From Natronolimnohabitans sp. A-GB9 (GTDB taxonomy: Archaea; Halobacteriota; Halobacteria; Halobacteriales; Natrialbaceae), in contig NZ_JAVDDV010000005.1 in NCBI RefSeq assembly GCF_030848565.1, positions 215,531 through 279,530 of the forward strand: 64,000 nucleotides of DNA, in the 5' to 3' direction. The position numbers and the translations under genes are program-made. Every line of letters starts with the position of its first letter. Position 1 is the stretch's first letter. Below the pieces are notes generated by a model that was given only the letters and a program-made list of their open reading frames with translations, made no database searches and was not told where the DNA came from. Below are positions 17,692-25,861 of this stretch, piece after piece.

Positions 17692-18249
17692 GTGAGTGAC
17701 GAGCCTGGAGACGAGGACGCCGAGACGGACGGCGGTGTTCGCGCCTACACCGTCCGACTCGAGCTCGTCGACGAGCCCGGTGAACTCCTCCGCGCGCTCG
17801 AACCGATCGCGAACAACGGCGGTAATCTCCTGAGTATTCATCACGAACGCGGCAACATCACACCTCGCGGACATATCCCCGTCGAGGTCGACCTCGAGTC
17901 GCCGCCCGACCGGTTCGACGACATCGTCGACGCACTTCGGGACGCCGGCGTGAACGTCATTCAGGCCGGCGCCGAACACTACGGCGAAGAGGTCAGCGTC
18001 GTCCTGGTCGGCGACCTCGTCGACACCGATCTCTCGGATACGCTTTCGCGAATCGAGGACGAGGCCGACGCCGTCGTCCGCGACCTCTCGTTGGCCGCGC
18101 CCGACGGAACCGACGCCGTCACGAGTGCACGCGTGCGACTCGCGATCGATTCCGGCAACGCCGACGCGGCACTCGAGGCGATTCGATCCCTCGGTTCGAA
18201 AAAGGAGCTTACAGTCGTCGAACCACTGCTCGGAGGTGATGCCCCATGA
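17692..18249 (+). CDS. ACT-domain amino acid-binding regulatory protein
   Basis: The 185-residue protein has an N-terminal ACT domain (VRAYTVRLELVDEPGELLRALEPIANNGGNLLSIHH) and a second alpha/beta half that may be a degenerate ACT-like repeat. The start is set by the GGGAGGTGA site before the GTG at 17692. Its stop overlaps the ATG of homoserine dehydrogenase (ATGA), so it is translationally coupled to that gene. By position it is probably a separate regulatory subunit sensing threonine or another aspartate-family amino acid; this is inference. The dehydrogenase downstream lacks its own ACT domain, which agrees with such a split. Confidence 0.82.
   Translation: MSDEPGDEDAETDGGVRAYTVRLELVDEPGELLRALEPIANNGGNLLSIHHERGNITPRGHIPVEVDLESPPDRFDDIVDALRDAGVNVIQAGAEHYGEEVSVVLVGDLVDTDLSDTLSRIEDEADAVVRDLSLAAPDGTDAVTSARVRLAIDSGNADAALEAIRSLGSKKELTVVEPLLGGDAP
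18232..18240 (+). promoter_or_regulatory. Shine-Dalgarno site for homoserine dehydrogenase
   Basis: GGAGGTGAT sits inside the end of the ACT gene, five bases before the ATG at 18246. Confidence 0.7.
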
Positions 18250-19193
18250 AACTCGCAATCCTCGGTGCCGGGGACGTCGGTCGCTCCGTGGCCGACCTCG
18301 CCGGCGACTACGGCCACGATGTCGTCGCGCTCGCTGACTCTACGACCGCCGCGGTCGATCCAGACGGGATCGACGTCGACGGCGCCCTCGAACGGAAAGT
18401 CGGCGGCCAGTCGGTCGGGTCGAACGACCCCGAAGCCGTCTTCGAAACGGAGTACGACGTCCTCGTCGAGGCGACCCCGACGACGCTCGGCGACGCCGAG
18501 CCCGGCTTCTCACACGTCGAACGCGCCCTCGAGGACGACCGCCACGCCGTGTTGGCGAACAAAGGCCCCGTCGCCGAACGGTACGAAGAACTCCGCGCAC
18601 TCGAGGCCGACAGCGCGGGTTCGGTCCGATTCGAAGCGACGGTCGGCGGCGCTATTCCGATCCTCTCGACGATCGAAGACGAGACGCCCCAGGCCGTCAC
18701 CGCCGTCCGCGGTGTGCTCAACGGCACCGCGAACTTCATCCTCACGCGGATGGCTGCCGAAGGATTAGACTACGAACACGTCCTCGCGGAGGCCCAGGAT
18801 CTGGGCGTCGCCGAGGCCGACCCCACCTTCGACGTCGACGGCACCGACGCCGCGCTCAAGTTCGTCATCCTCGCAAACGTCCTCGCCGACGGCGGGTTCG
18901 CCCTCGAGGATGCGACCGTCGAGGGTATTCAGAGTATTCCCGGCAGTGCGCTCGATCTCGCGGCCGAGGACGGCCGGACGATTCGGCTGATCGGCGAGGC
19001 AACCCGTGAGGGCGTTCGCGTCGGACCGCGTCTCGTCCCCGAAAACGGTCCGCTTGCCGTGACTGGCACGCGAAACATCGTCCAGATCGAAACTCGCAAC
19101 GCCGGCTCGCTGCACTCGAGTGGCCGCGGTGCGGGCGGTCCGGAGACGGCGACGGCCGTGCTATCGGACGTCGGCCGACTCCCACCGCTGTAG
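18246..19193 (+). CDS. hom: homoserine dehydrogenase
   Basis: The 315-residue enzyme reduces aspartate semialdehyde to homoserine, the branch point to threonine and methionine. The Rossmann motif GAGDVG is at residues 7-12. The catalytic region includes LANKGPVAERYEEL (the lysine of the family NKGP motif), FEATVGGAIPIL, VLNGTANFILTRM and ADPTFDVDGTDAALK. It is the short form without a C-terminal ACT domain; the upstream coupled ACT protein may supply this function. There is no separate promoter. Confidence 0.93.
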   Translation: MKLAILGAGDVGRSVADLAGDYGHDVVALADSTTAAVDPDGIDVDGALERKVGGQSVGSNDPEAVFETEYDVLVEATPTTLGDAEPGFSHVERALEDDRHAVLANKGPVAERYEELRALEADSAGSVRFEATVGGAIPILSTIEDETPQAVTAVRGVLNGTANFILTRMAAEGLDYEHVLAEAQDLGVAEADPTFDVDGTDAALKFVILANVLADGGFALEDATVEGIQSIPGSALDLAAEDGRTIRLIGEATREGVRVGPRLVPENGPLAVTGTRNIVQIETRNAGSLHSSGRGAGGPETATAVLSDVGRLPPL

Positions 19194-19431
19194 CCGTCTC
19201 GTTCTTATCGCGATCGATCGGGCTCTCGGGAACCGCACGGGCGGTCACTCGCCGATACCAGTCACGTCGATTCCGATCGCCCGCCGGCCGGTCGATCGAA
19301 CACCCAGTTCGTGTGAACACTCAGCAAACCGCAAGCAGGCGCCGGGTTCGACTGAATACGCTTTCGAAATGGTTTTAACCGCAACGAGCCAAAGAGACCG
19401 ATATAAGCGCCTCTGCGCGTGAGCTACAACA

Positions 19432-20694
19432 ATGAGCGAACAACACCAGAACCTGGCCATCATCGGCCACGTTGACCACGGGAAGAGTACGCTCGTGGGA
19501 CGACTCCTCTACGAGACGGGGAGCGTACCCGAGCACGTGATCGAACAGCACCGCGAGGAAGCCGAAGAGAAGGGTAAGGGCGGCTTCGAGTTCGCCTACG
19601 TCATGGACAACCTCGCCGAAGAGCGAGAGCGCGGTGTCACCATCGACATCGCCCACCAGGAGTTCTCCACCGACGAGTACGACTTCACCATCGTCGACTG
19701 TCCTGGTCACCGCGACTTCGTCAAGAACATGATCACTGGCGCGAGCCAGGCCGACAACGCCGTCCTCGTCGTCGCTGCTGACGACGGCGTCGCACCCCAG
19801 ACCCAGGAGCACGTCTTCCTGGCCCGCACCCTGGGTATCGACGAACTCATCATCGGCGTCAACAAGATGGACGTCGTCGACTACAAGGAGTCGACGTTCG
19901 ACGAGGTCGTCGAGGAAGTCAACCAGCTCCTCCAGCAGGTCCAGTTCAACACGGACGACGCCTCGTTCATCCCGATCTCGGCGTTCGAAGGCGACAACAT
20001 CGCCGACGCCTCCGAGAACACCGACTGGTACGACGGCGAGACCCTGCTCGAGGCCCTGAACGACCTGCCGGAGCCGGAGCCGCCGACGGACGCGTCGCTC
20101 CGACTCCCGATCCAGGACGTCTACACGATCTCGGGTATCGGTACCGTCCCTGTCGGACGTATCGAGACCGGTATCATGAACGTCGGCGACGACGTCGTCT
20201 TCCAGCCCTCGGACGTCGGTGGCGAGGTCAAGACCATCGAGATGCACCACGAAGAGGTGCCCAAGGCCGAACCCGGCGACAACGTCGGATTCAACGTCCG
20301 CGGCATCGGTAAGGACGACATCCGACGCGGTGACGTCTGTGGCCCCGCCGACAACCCGCCGAAGGTCGCCGAGACCTTCCAGGCACAGGTCGTCGTCATG
20401 CAGCACCCCTCGGTCATCACCGCGGGTTACACGCCGGTCTTCCACGCCCACACGGCACAGGTCGCCTGTACGATCGAATCCATCGACAAGAAGATGGACC
20501 CATCCAGCGGCGAGGTCGCCGAGGAAGACCCCGACTTCATCCAGTCGGGCGACGCTGCTGTGGTCACCATCCGACCGCAGAAGCCCCTCAGCATCGAGCC
20601 GTCCAGCGAGATTCCCGAGCTCGGGAGCTTCGCCATCCGCGACATGGGTCAGACCATCGCGGCCGGCAAGGTTCTCGAGGTCAACGAGAAATAA
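19432..20694 (+). CDS. tuf: translation elongation factor 1-alpha
   Basis: The 420-residue GTPase delivers aminoacyl-tRNA to the ribosome. G motifs are complete: GHVDHGKS at 12-19, [12 protein letters not shown] and the SAF loop. Domains 2 and 3 follow ([32 protein letters not shown]). Length is normal. A TTTTAACC box at about 19374 and a second AT-rich stretch at 19402 are promoter candidates. The S10 gene starts on the base after its stop codon, the usual archaeal EF-1alpha/S10 order. Confidence 0.97.
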   Translation: MSEQHQNLAIIGHVDHGKSTLVGRLLYETGSVPEHVIEQHREEAEEKGKGGFEFAYVMDNLAEERERGVTIDIAHQEFSTDEYDFTIVDCPGHRDFVKNMITGASQADNAVLVVAADDGVAPQTQEHVFLARTLGIDELIIGVNKMDVVDYKESTFDEVVEEVNQLLQQVQFNTDDASFIPISAFEGDNIADASENTDWYDGETLLEALNDLPEPEPPTDASLRLPIQDVYTISGIGTVPVGRIETGIMNVGDDVVFQPSDVGGEVKTIEMHHEEVPKAEPGDNVGFNVRGIGKDDIRRGDVCGPADNPPKVAETFQAQVVVMQHPSVITAGYTPVFHAHTAQVACTIESIDKKMDPSSGEVAEEDPDFIQSGDAAVVTIRPQKPLSIEPSSEIPELGSFAIRDMGQTIAAGKVLEVNEK

Positions 20695-21003
20695 ATGCAG
20701 CAGGCACGCGTTCGACTCGCGGGCACGAGTCCAGACGACTTGGACGACATCTGCGACGACGTCCGCGAGATCGCGAACAACACCGGCGTCAACCTCAGCG
20801 GTCCGATCCCGCTGCCGACGAAGACCCTCGAGGTGCCGACCCGGAAGTCGCCTGACGGCGAAGGCACCGCGACGTGGGAGCACTGGGAGATGCGCGTCCA
20901 CAAGCGCCTGATCGATCTGGACGCCGACGAACGCGCACTCCGTCAGCTCATGCGCATTCAGGTGCCAAACGACGTCTCGATCGAGATCGTCCTCGAGGAC
21001 TGA
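20695..21003 (+). CDS. rps10: 30S ribosomal protein S10 (uS10)
   Basis: The 102-residue protein begins [56 protein letters not shown], the hallmark of uS10, and ends in [17 protein letters not shown]. The start follows directly on the EF-1alpha stop (TAAATG) without spacer, so translation is coupled. Confidence 0.97.
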   Translation: MQQARVRLAGTSPDDLDDICDDVREIANNTGVNLSGPIPLPTKTLEVPTRKSPDGEGTATWEHWEMRVHKRLIDLDADERALRQLMRIQVPNDVSIEIVLED

Positions 21004-21135
21004 CGATCCGGTTTGCGGTTGCGGTGCGTTTTTCGTTTTCTTGGAATCGCTCGATAGCACCGTCACTGTAGGTTTCGATCCCGTCGCCCGTCGTCAGCGG
21101 GTGGACTTTTTGTCGTCGCCAGCCGACTAACCGGT

Positions 21136-21828
21136 ATGGTCGATCGCTCGTCACGGTCGGAGTTTGGGACGCGGTCGCCGTCTGGTGCCGGGCCGCAGTC
21201 GGCCGACGACGGCTCGAGCAGTCCCATCGTCGAGTTGCTCGTCGTCTTCGTCGCCGTCTACGCTCTCCAGTGGGTAACGGCACTGATCGGCGTCGGGCTC
21301 ATGGCCGGGCTGTTCGTCCTCGCACCGCCGCTGTCGACGAACCCGTGGACGATCGTGACGAGCGTCTACGCTCACGGCGGCCTCGGCCACCTGCTCTCGA
21401 ATAGCCTCGCGTTGATCGTCTTCGGCTGGCCCGTCGCACGGGCGACGACGCGGCTGCGGTTTCACGTCTTCTTCCTCGTGACGGGTGCGATCGCTGGCGT
21501 CTCACAGATCGTCTTTACGAACGCGGCCGCCGCGATGCCGCTGGTTGGCGTCGCCCCGACGGAGGGTGTAATCGGTGCCAGTGGTGCCGTCTTCGCCCTG
21601 CTCGGCTACCTGATCGCCTCGAACCGGCTGTCGGCCAGCCTGGCCTCCTTCGTCGAGGTCCCGCAGTGGCTCTCGGCGCTGGTCTTTCTCGCCCTCGCCG
21701 TCGCCGTCACGCTGGCGACGGCCGCACCGGGCGTCGCGCTGCTGGCTCACTTTACCGGCTTCCTCCTCGGACTGGTCGCCGGCCGCGTACGCCTCTTGCA
21801 GGTCGGATCCCGATCTGCGCGGCCGTGA
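21136..21828 (+). CDS. rhomboid-family intramembrane serine protease
   Basis: The 230-residue protein has a disordered N-terminus of about 30 residues and about six membrane segments. The catalytic set is visible: His80 and His85 with Asn89 in YAHGGLGHLLSN, Ser149 in GASG, and His205 in ALLAHFTGF. This matches active rhomboids, which cleave membrane proteins within their transmembrane segments; in haloarchaea a rhomboid has been tied to surface glycoprotein processing. The substrate here is unknown. It follows S10 by 132 bases, with its own AT-rich box near 21105. Confidence 0.87.
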   Translation: MVDRSSRSEFGTRSPSGAGPQSADDGSSSPIVELLVVFVAVYALQWVTALIGVGLMAGLFVLAPPLSTNPWTIVTSVYAHGGLGHLLSNSLALIVFGWPVARATTRLRFHVFFLVTGAIAGVSQIVFTNAAAAMPLVGVAPTEGVIGASGAVFALLGYLIASNRLSASLASFVEVPQWLSALVFLALAVAVTLATAAPGVALLAHFTGFLLGLVAGRVRLLQVGSRSARP

Positions 21829-21968
21829 GACTCCCCTCTGTCAGTTCTGATACACTCACAACCCGGCTGCAGTCGTGCCGGGACATCGGGTAACGTACAA
21901 ACCCATCCGACTCGAGACGTCCTTCCGGGACCGAAACCATATTCTCCTGACTCGTTCGAACGGATCGT

Positions 21969-22325
21969 ATGGCCCCGTCACAGCTCCAGCACGCGGTCGC
22001 CCGTCTCGACGAGGAACTACACTTCTCGTGGACGATCGTCGCCGTCATCGTCGGCGCGATCGCGGTTACGTTGCTCCTCGAGGGAACTGCATCGGTCGGT
22101 GAGATCGTCCGACTCGTCGGCTACACCGCCGCTGTCGTCGCTCTTGCCGTCGACCGCATTCGGCAGTGGAGTGGCATCTGGTTCCTGTGGGCGCTGTTGT
22201 GTGTCCACTTCGCGTTGCTGTTTTCCGCAGTCGGTGGCGGTCTCGCGACGTTCCTCCTGCTGTTGGCTGCCGGAACGTTGGCCGCACTCGGGGTCCAGGA
22301 TCTCCGTGGCGAACTCGAGCTGTGA
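21969..22325 (+). CDS. small membrane protein, four segments
   Basis: The 118-residue protein has hydrophobic stretches at about 21-40, 47-60, 70-85 and 88-104, with short charged loops and a C-terminal DLRGELEL. No motif identifies a function. The start MAPSQLQHAVARLDEELHFSW has no alternative nearby. It lies directly upstream of tRNA-Ala on the same strand. Confidence 0.6.
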   Translation: MAPSQLQHAVARLDEELHFSWTIVAVIVGAIAVTLLLEGTASVGEIVRLVGYTAAVVALAVDRIRQWSGIWFLWALLCVHFALLFSAVGGGLATFLLLLAAGTLAALGVQDLRGELEL

Positions 22326-22408
22326 CGTAAGCCGTTCCCGTGGTGGTCGCTGTCGTCCCGACAACGAAACACAAGCTACAAATAGATCTCGCGGTTATAA
22401 ACGAGCGA

Positions 22409-22480
22409 GGGCTCGTAGATCAGTGGCAGATCGCTTCCTTCGCAAGGAAGAGGCCCCGGGTTCAAATCCCGGCGAGTCCA
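22409..22480 (+). tRNA. tRNA-Ala(CGC)
   Basis: The 72-base sequence folds into a cloverleaf: acceptor GGGCTCG pairs with CGAGTCC with the G3-U70 wobble that identifies alanine tRNAs. The D arm is GATC/GATC; the anticodon stem CTTCC/GGAAG holds the loop TTCGCAA with anticodon CGC; the T arm is CCGGG-TTCAAAT-CCCGG. The discriminator is A; CCA is not encoded. No intron is seen. Confidence 0.93.
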
Positions 22481-22531
22481 TGATTTCTGCGTCGCGAGCA
22501 AATCCGCGAGCGACGCGAATCGTCGTCGAAG

Positions 22532-22550
22532 CCCGGATTTGAACCCCTGG
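22532..22550 (-). repeat. inverted partial copy of the tRNA-Ala T arm
   Basis: The reverse complement reads CAGGGGTTCAAATCCGGG, which matches the T stem and loop of the tRNA upstream with small changes. Confidence 0.5.
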
Positions 22551-22589
22551 AAGTCGCAGCGCGAGCGAAGCGTGCGACCGTCTTCCAAC

Positions 22590-22611
22590 GGTTCAAATCC
22601 CGGCGAGTCCA
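22590..22611 (+). repeat. direct copy of tRNA-Ala 3' end (att-like)
   Basis: GGTTCAAATCCCGGCGAGTC followed by CA repeats the last 22 bases of the tRNA gene (22459-22480). It marks the boundary of a past integration. Confidence 0.65.
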
Positions 22612-22680
22612 CTTCTTCACGTCGCTTCACTCGTTCAGTCGTGGACTCGCCGTAGTCACACTCGCTTCGCTCGCGTGACT

Positions 22681-22693
22681 CCCGGCGAGTCCA
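22681..22693 (+). repeat. second, shorter copy of tRNA-Ala 3' end
   Basis: CCCGGCGAGTCCA repeats the last 13 bases of the tRNA gene. Together with 22590-22611 it suggests two successive integration events or an excision scar. Confidence 0.5.
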
Positions 22694-22870
22694 CTATGCT
22701 GAAACGGGTCGAAGTATTAGCGAGTGGTCTCAACAGCGTTGAGTGGACGTTTCCCGTGATTTCGCTGGAGGTGTAGCGCATCGGTGAAGGCACATGCCTC
22801 GTCTGCGTAGGTGAAGTGAAGTCATTCTATCGATAGCAGAAACCGATATGTAGCCGAACAAGAGGGGATG

Positions 22871-23416
22871 TTAATTCCCCACTGTGCGTGGTACCTGTTC
22901 TGGTCGCGCAATTGTGGTGCTGACAACCCTCGAGACTGTCTCCGCGAACTCGAGTTGGTCCTCTTCGAGTTCGATTTTCTTAATTACCGATCCGGATTCG
23001 TGTTGCAATTCGAGAGTGACATTCCCGCTTTCAGGATTGTAGCCCTCAATTAGCAGAATTAGGCCCATGATCCCAACGCCGAGACCTACGAGTACGGTCA
23101 ATCCCAGTACTGCACCATCGACAAAGGCCGATATCCCTAGAGCGAAAAGTGCAACGAGAAGCGATATCGCTCCGGATATGACCGTGTCTTCGTCGTAATC
23201 AGGTGATCGCTCGTGCCTGATCTTCGTGCCGCCAACAAGCGGTAGCTGAAGCGTATCGACGACCGTCTTTTCTCCACTCCTCCCTTGCGTTTTGATCGAG
23301 AAAAACCGCTTATCAGTTAGAAAATGACTTTCGTGGCCGGTTGACACCATTTCAATCGCAGTTTCATTTTCTCCGAGAAGTGGTTTGACCGTCTCTGCAT
23401 GTTCCTTCGGAGGCAT
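22871..23416 (-). CDS. hypothetical membrane protein with PH-like N-terminus
   Basis: The 181-residue protein starts best at the ATG at 23416 (MPPKEHAETVKPLLGENETA); an in-frame TTG at 23434 adds six residues. The first 85 residues look like a bacterial PH-type domain (NETAIEMVSTGHESHFLTDKRFFSIKTQGR). Two adjacent membrane segments follow (about 90-110 and 112-130), then a soluble tail rich in Glu. Codon use is clearly more AT-rich than the rest of the window, consistent with acquisition at the tRNA site. Function unknown. Confidence 0.65.
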   Translation of the reverse strand: MPPKEHAETVKPLLGENETAIEMVSTGHESHFLTDKRFFSIKTQGRSGEKTVVDTLQLPLVGGTKIRHERSPDYDEDTVISGAISLLVALFALGISAFVDGAVLGLTVLVGLGVGIMGLILLIEGYNPESGNVTLELQHESGSVIKKIELEEDQLEFAETVSRVVSTTIARPEQVPRTVGN

Positions 23417-23592
23417 TGACAGATAACCATCCAACTAGAGAGTGTTGATACTTTCGCCGAGTATCGGTTTTGATAATTACGATTGGGGATCAGTACTGGT
23501 AGCTTCTATTCCGGGTTGCGCTCAGATGTGTTGGGAGACCTCGATGTCTGTAACTTCTCGTGGGTGATGGGCCGCACGGATGCATAGCAGGA

Positions 23593-23610
23593 GACTGCCG
23601 GACAGTATTA
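23593..23610. repeat. class B right-end fragment
   Basis: GACTGCCGGACAGTATTA matches the right end of class B elements apart from the last bases. No left partner is visible. Confidence 0.35.
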
Positions 23611-23670
23611 CCCTCACAGCCCAGCATGTTTACGAAACCAGCCGGTTCGACCGACGGTCGACAGATCCCC

Positions 23671-23808
23671 TCACTCGAGCAGAACCGCGAGTGACAGTGC
23701 GACTGCGACGATCACGACCACCGCGAGCACTCCAATCGCGAGGTAGAGCCACGGAGAGGCGCCGGCAAGCACTCCAACAGCCAGAGACAGGATCGGAGGT
23801 GTGGCCAT
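23671..23808 (-). CDS. very small single-pass membrane protein (45 aa)
   Basis: An ATG at 23808 opens a 45-codon frame, MATPPILSLAVGVLAGASP..., with a long hydrophobic stretch from about residue 6 to 43 broken by a Pro-Trp turn, so one long or two short membrane helices. It ends at a TGA at 23671. Composition and codon use fit the host. Small haloarchaeal proteins of this kind are common, but nothing here indicates a function. Confidence 0.5.
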   Translation of the reverse strand: MATPPILSLAVGVLAGASPWLYLAIGVLAVVVIVAVALSLAVLLE

Positions 23809-23934
23809 AGTCGACGGTAGTAGTTCCGAGAGCAAATACGTACTGTTACGCCGACCGTCGGCCCTGGTAGTGTCACAGCCGCCCGTTCGACACGAAGCCG
23901 TGGAGTTATTGTCTCGGAAGTCAACCGTTCTCGT

Positions 23935-24111
23935 ATGGTGTCAGCAGCCGTTTCCTGTCCATACTGTGGAGCCGAAAACACGGCGTCGCTCCCCGACCAG
24001 ACCGACGTGAAAGAGGTAACACAGTCGTATCGGACGGGGCTTCGGGGCAAACAAAATCTGGTCGAACTTACGTGTTCGTGTGGGAGCCACTTCGGCGTCA
24101 CGTACGAGTAA
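23935..24111 (+). CDS. small zinc-ribbon-like protein (58 aa)
   Basis: The 58-residue protein has CPYCGAENTASLPD near the N-terminus and LTCSCGSHFGVTY at the C-terminus, giving four cysteines in two C-x2-C / C-x-C knuckles, typical of haloarchaeal micro-zinc-finger proteins. Its start is the ATG at 23935. It may bind nucleic acid or another protein; no specific role is visible. Confidence 0.65.
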   Translation: MVSAAVSCPYCGAENTASLPDQTDVKEVTQSYRTGLRGKQNLVELTCSCGSHFGVTYE

Positions 24112-24236
24112 CTCGAACGCCTCGCAGAGGAAGCCCGTCGGTCGATTTCTCGAAGCCGACACCGTTTCACTCTCGAGTCAGGAGTAGAGTCGTGTGACCG
24201 GTCGCACCCGACTCGAGAGCCGGTGACGGTGCCCCA

Positions 24237-24551
24237 TTACGTGGATCGGTCGCGCTCGAGCCACGTCACGAGCCGCTCGACGGCGGCCTCGGCGACGGCG
24301 TCGGCGATCCGGTCGGGCGACTCGGTGAGATCCCAGACGTACTCGCCGTCGCGGGTGACGGTCACCCACTCGACGTAGTCGCCACGATCGAGTTCGAGCA
24401 GGAGGGCTTCGAGAATGTCTTCGTCGAGTCGACAGTCGAGTGTCTTTTCGATGTGGCCGACGAGCTGGGACGTAGTCACACGGATTCGCTCGTCGTCGAC
24501 TGGCTGTGAGACACTGGAGGGGGTAGGTGGGGACGGCGGCTGTTCGGACAT
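24237..24551 (-). CDS. conserved hypothetical protein
   Basis: The 104-residue protein starts at the ATG at 24551 (MSEQPPSPPTPSS), about 27 bases downstream of an AT-richer CTAATAC stretch; a longer frame to 24632 is less likely. After a Pro/Ser-rich N-terminus come DDERIRVTTSQLVGHIEKTLDCRLDEDILEALLLELDRGDYVEWVTVTRDGEYVWDLT and an alpha-helical C-terminus. The middle reads like a small winged-helix-type fold. Function unknown. Confidence 0.6.
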   Translation of the reverse strand: MSEQPPSPPTPSSVSQPVDDERIRVTTSQLVGHIEKTLDCRLDEDILEALLLELDRGDYVEWVTVTRDGEYVWDLTESPDRIADAVAEAAVERLVTWLERDRST

Positions 24552-24692
24552 CGTCGAGCCAGTGGTTGGAAGTTGACCCGTATTAGTTCTGGTGGAACTC
24601 CGATCCCCGTGACTATCGACATCGTCGGTCACCTACTAGCGAGGATCGTCCCTTGCCCCGAGTCTTAGAGGCTGGCTCCCGTATGCAAGCGT

Positions 24693-25721
24693 ATGGATAC
24701 CGTCTACGTGGCGCTGCGGGATCGGCTGCTCGCGTCCTCGAGTTCCCGAGACGGTGCCGACTCGAGCCGGACGACGACCCGGCTCGAGGGGTGCGATCTC
24801 GAATGTCTCGCCGGGACGGCAACACGTCCGGAACAGAAACGAGTGTTCGTCGGCACGTTCGAGGACGGCCTGTTTCGGGTTCGCGGACGGAAACCGTCCG
24901 ATCTGACCGTCGAACGTCTCGAGACCGACTTCGTCAGCGAGGCCGTGACGGCGGTGGCGGTCAGTCCACACGATCCGGACGTCGTCTACGCCGGGACGGA
25001 GCCGAGTCGCGTCTATCGCTCGACCGACGGGGGCGACTCCTGGCGTCAGCTCACGGGACTGACCGACCTCCCGTCCGCCGAAGAGTGGGCGTTCCCGCCG
25101 CGACCCCACACCCACCACGTCCGCTGTCTCGCGGTCGATCCCGGCGATCCGGATCGACTCTACGTGGGGATCGAGGCCGGCGCGTTCGTCTACAGCGACG
25201 ACGGCGGCGAGACGTGGCACGAACGCCCCGACGGATCGCGCCGGGACAACCACACGCTCGCGACACATCCCGACCGCGAAGGTCGCGTCTACACTGCTGC
25301 GGGCGACGGCTACGCTGTAAGCGACGACGGTGGCGAGCACTGGGACCTCCCTCAGCGCGGACTCGAGCACACCTACTGCTGGGGACTGGCCGTCGATCCT
25401 GCCGATCCCGAGTCAGTCATCGTCTCGAGCGCCAGCGGCGCCTCAAGGGCCCACACGGCCGAGCGGGCCGAGTCGTACGTCTACCGCCGAACGGACGACG
25501 AGTCCTGGGACCGGCTCGAACGTGGCGGGCTCCCGACGGGCGAGGGCGTCGTCCGCGCGGTCTTCGACACGACCGACGAAGACGGCGTCGTCTACGCCGT
25601 GAACAACCGCGGTCTGTTCGTCACCGACGACTTCGGCGACTCGTGGGAGTGTGTCGGGATCGAGTGGGACGAGAGCCTCGAGGCACAGACTCCTCGAGGG
25701 GTACTCGCGTTGCCGAGATAG
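24693..25721 (+). CDS. BNR/Asp-box beta-propeller protein
   Basis: The 342-residue protein contains at least four Asp-box turns: YRSTDGGDSW, VYSDDGGETW, AVSDDGGEHW and FVTDDFGDSW, spaced 45-100 residues apart. This gives a sialidase/VPS10-type propeller. No signal peptide is present, so it is probably cytoplasmic. The catalytic arginine triad of sialidases cannot be recognised; a scaffold or glycan-related role is possible. It ends 28 bases before a class B repeat that separates it from a convergent gene. Confidence 0.8.
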   Translation: MDTVYVALRDRLLASSSSRDGADSSRTTTRLEGCDLECLAGTATRPEQKRVFVGTFEDGLFRVRGRKPSDLTVERLETDFVSEAVTAVAVSPHDPDVVYAGTEPSRVYRSTDGGDSWRQLTGLTDLPSAEEWAFPPRPHTHHVRCLAVDPGDPDRLYVGIEAGAFVYSDDGGETWHERPDGSRRDNHTLATHPDREGRVYTAAGDGYAVSDDGGEHWDLPQRGLEHTYCWGLAVDPADPESVIVSSASGASRAHTAERAESYVYRRTDDESWDRLERGGLPTGEGVVRAVFDTTDEDGVVYAVNNRGLFVTDDFGDSWECVGIEWDESLEAQTPRGVLALPR

Positions 25722-25748
25722 ATGAACGGACCGCCGTCCCGTCGAGAC

Positions 25749-25861
25749 TCATACTGTTGGACAGCACGATTCGACGATCGGTCGCGCGACTGCGGCCATC
25801 CCGCGGGTGACGGCCGCGCGTTCGCGACCGACGGCTCACTGACTGCTGTCCGACAGTATCA
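25749..25861. repeat. class B palindromic element (long form) between convergent genes
   Basis: TCATACTGTTGGACAG to CTGTCCGACAGTATCA, 113 bp, with inner stems CGGTCGCG/CGCGACCG. The final TCA is the complement of the TGA stop codon of the minus-strand gene at 25859. Confidence 0.88.

Larger units (their letters stand above)
22481..22870. other. gene-free stretch behind tRNA-Ala, with copies of the tRNA 3' end
   Basis: No gene is supported. The stretch holds two direct partial copies and one inverted partial copy of the tRNA-Ala T arm, and several TCGCTTCGCTCGCG-type palindromes. It grades into AT-richer sequence after about 22700. This is the expected structure of an integration hot spot at a tRNA 3' end. 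Confidence 0.65.

Noticed and set aside
19375..21066. A 563-codon open frame on the minus strand opposite EF-1alpha and S10.
   Set aside because: It is an antisense shadow produced by GC-rich codon use; the plus-strand frames are unmistakable EF-1alpha and S10.
22376..22630. Open frame of 84 codons across the tRNA-Ala region on the minus strand.
   Set aside because: It overlaps the tRNA and its partial copies and reads repeated tRNA sequence; not a protein gene.
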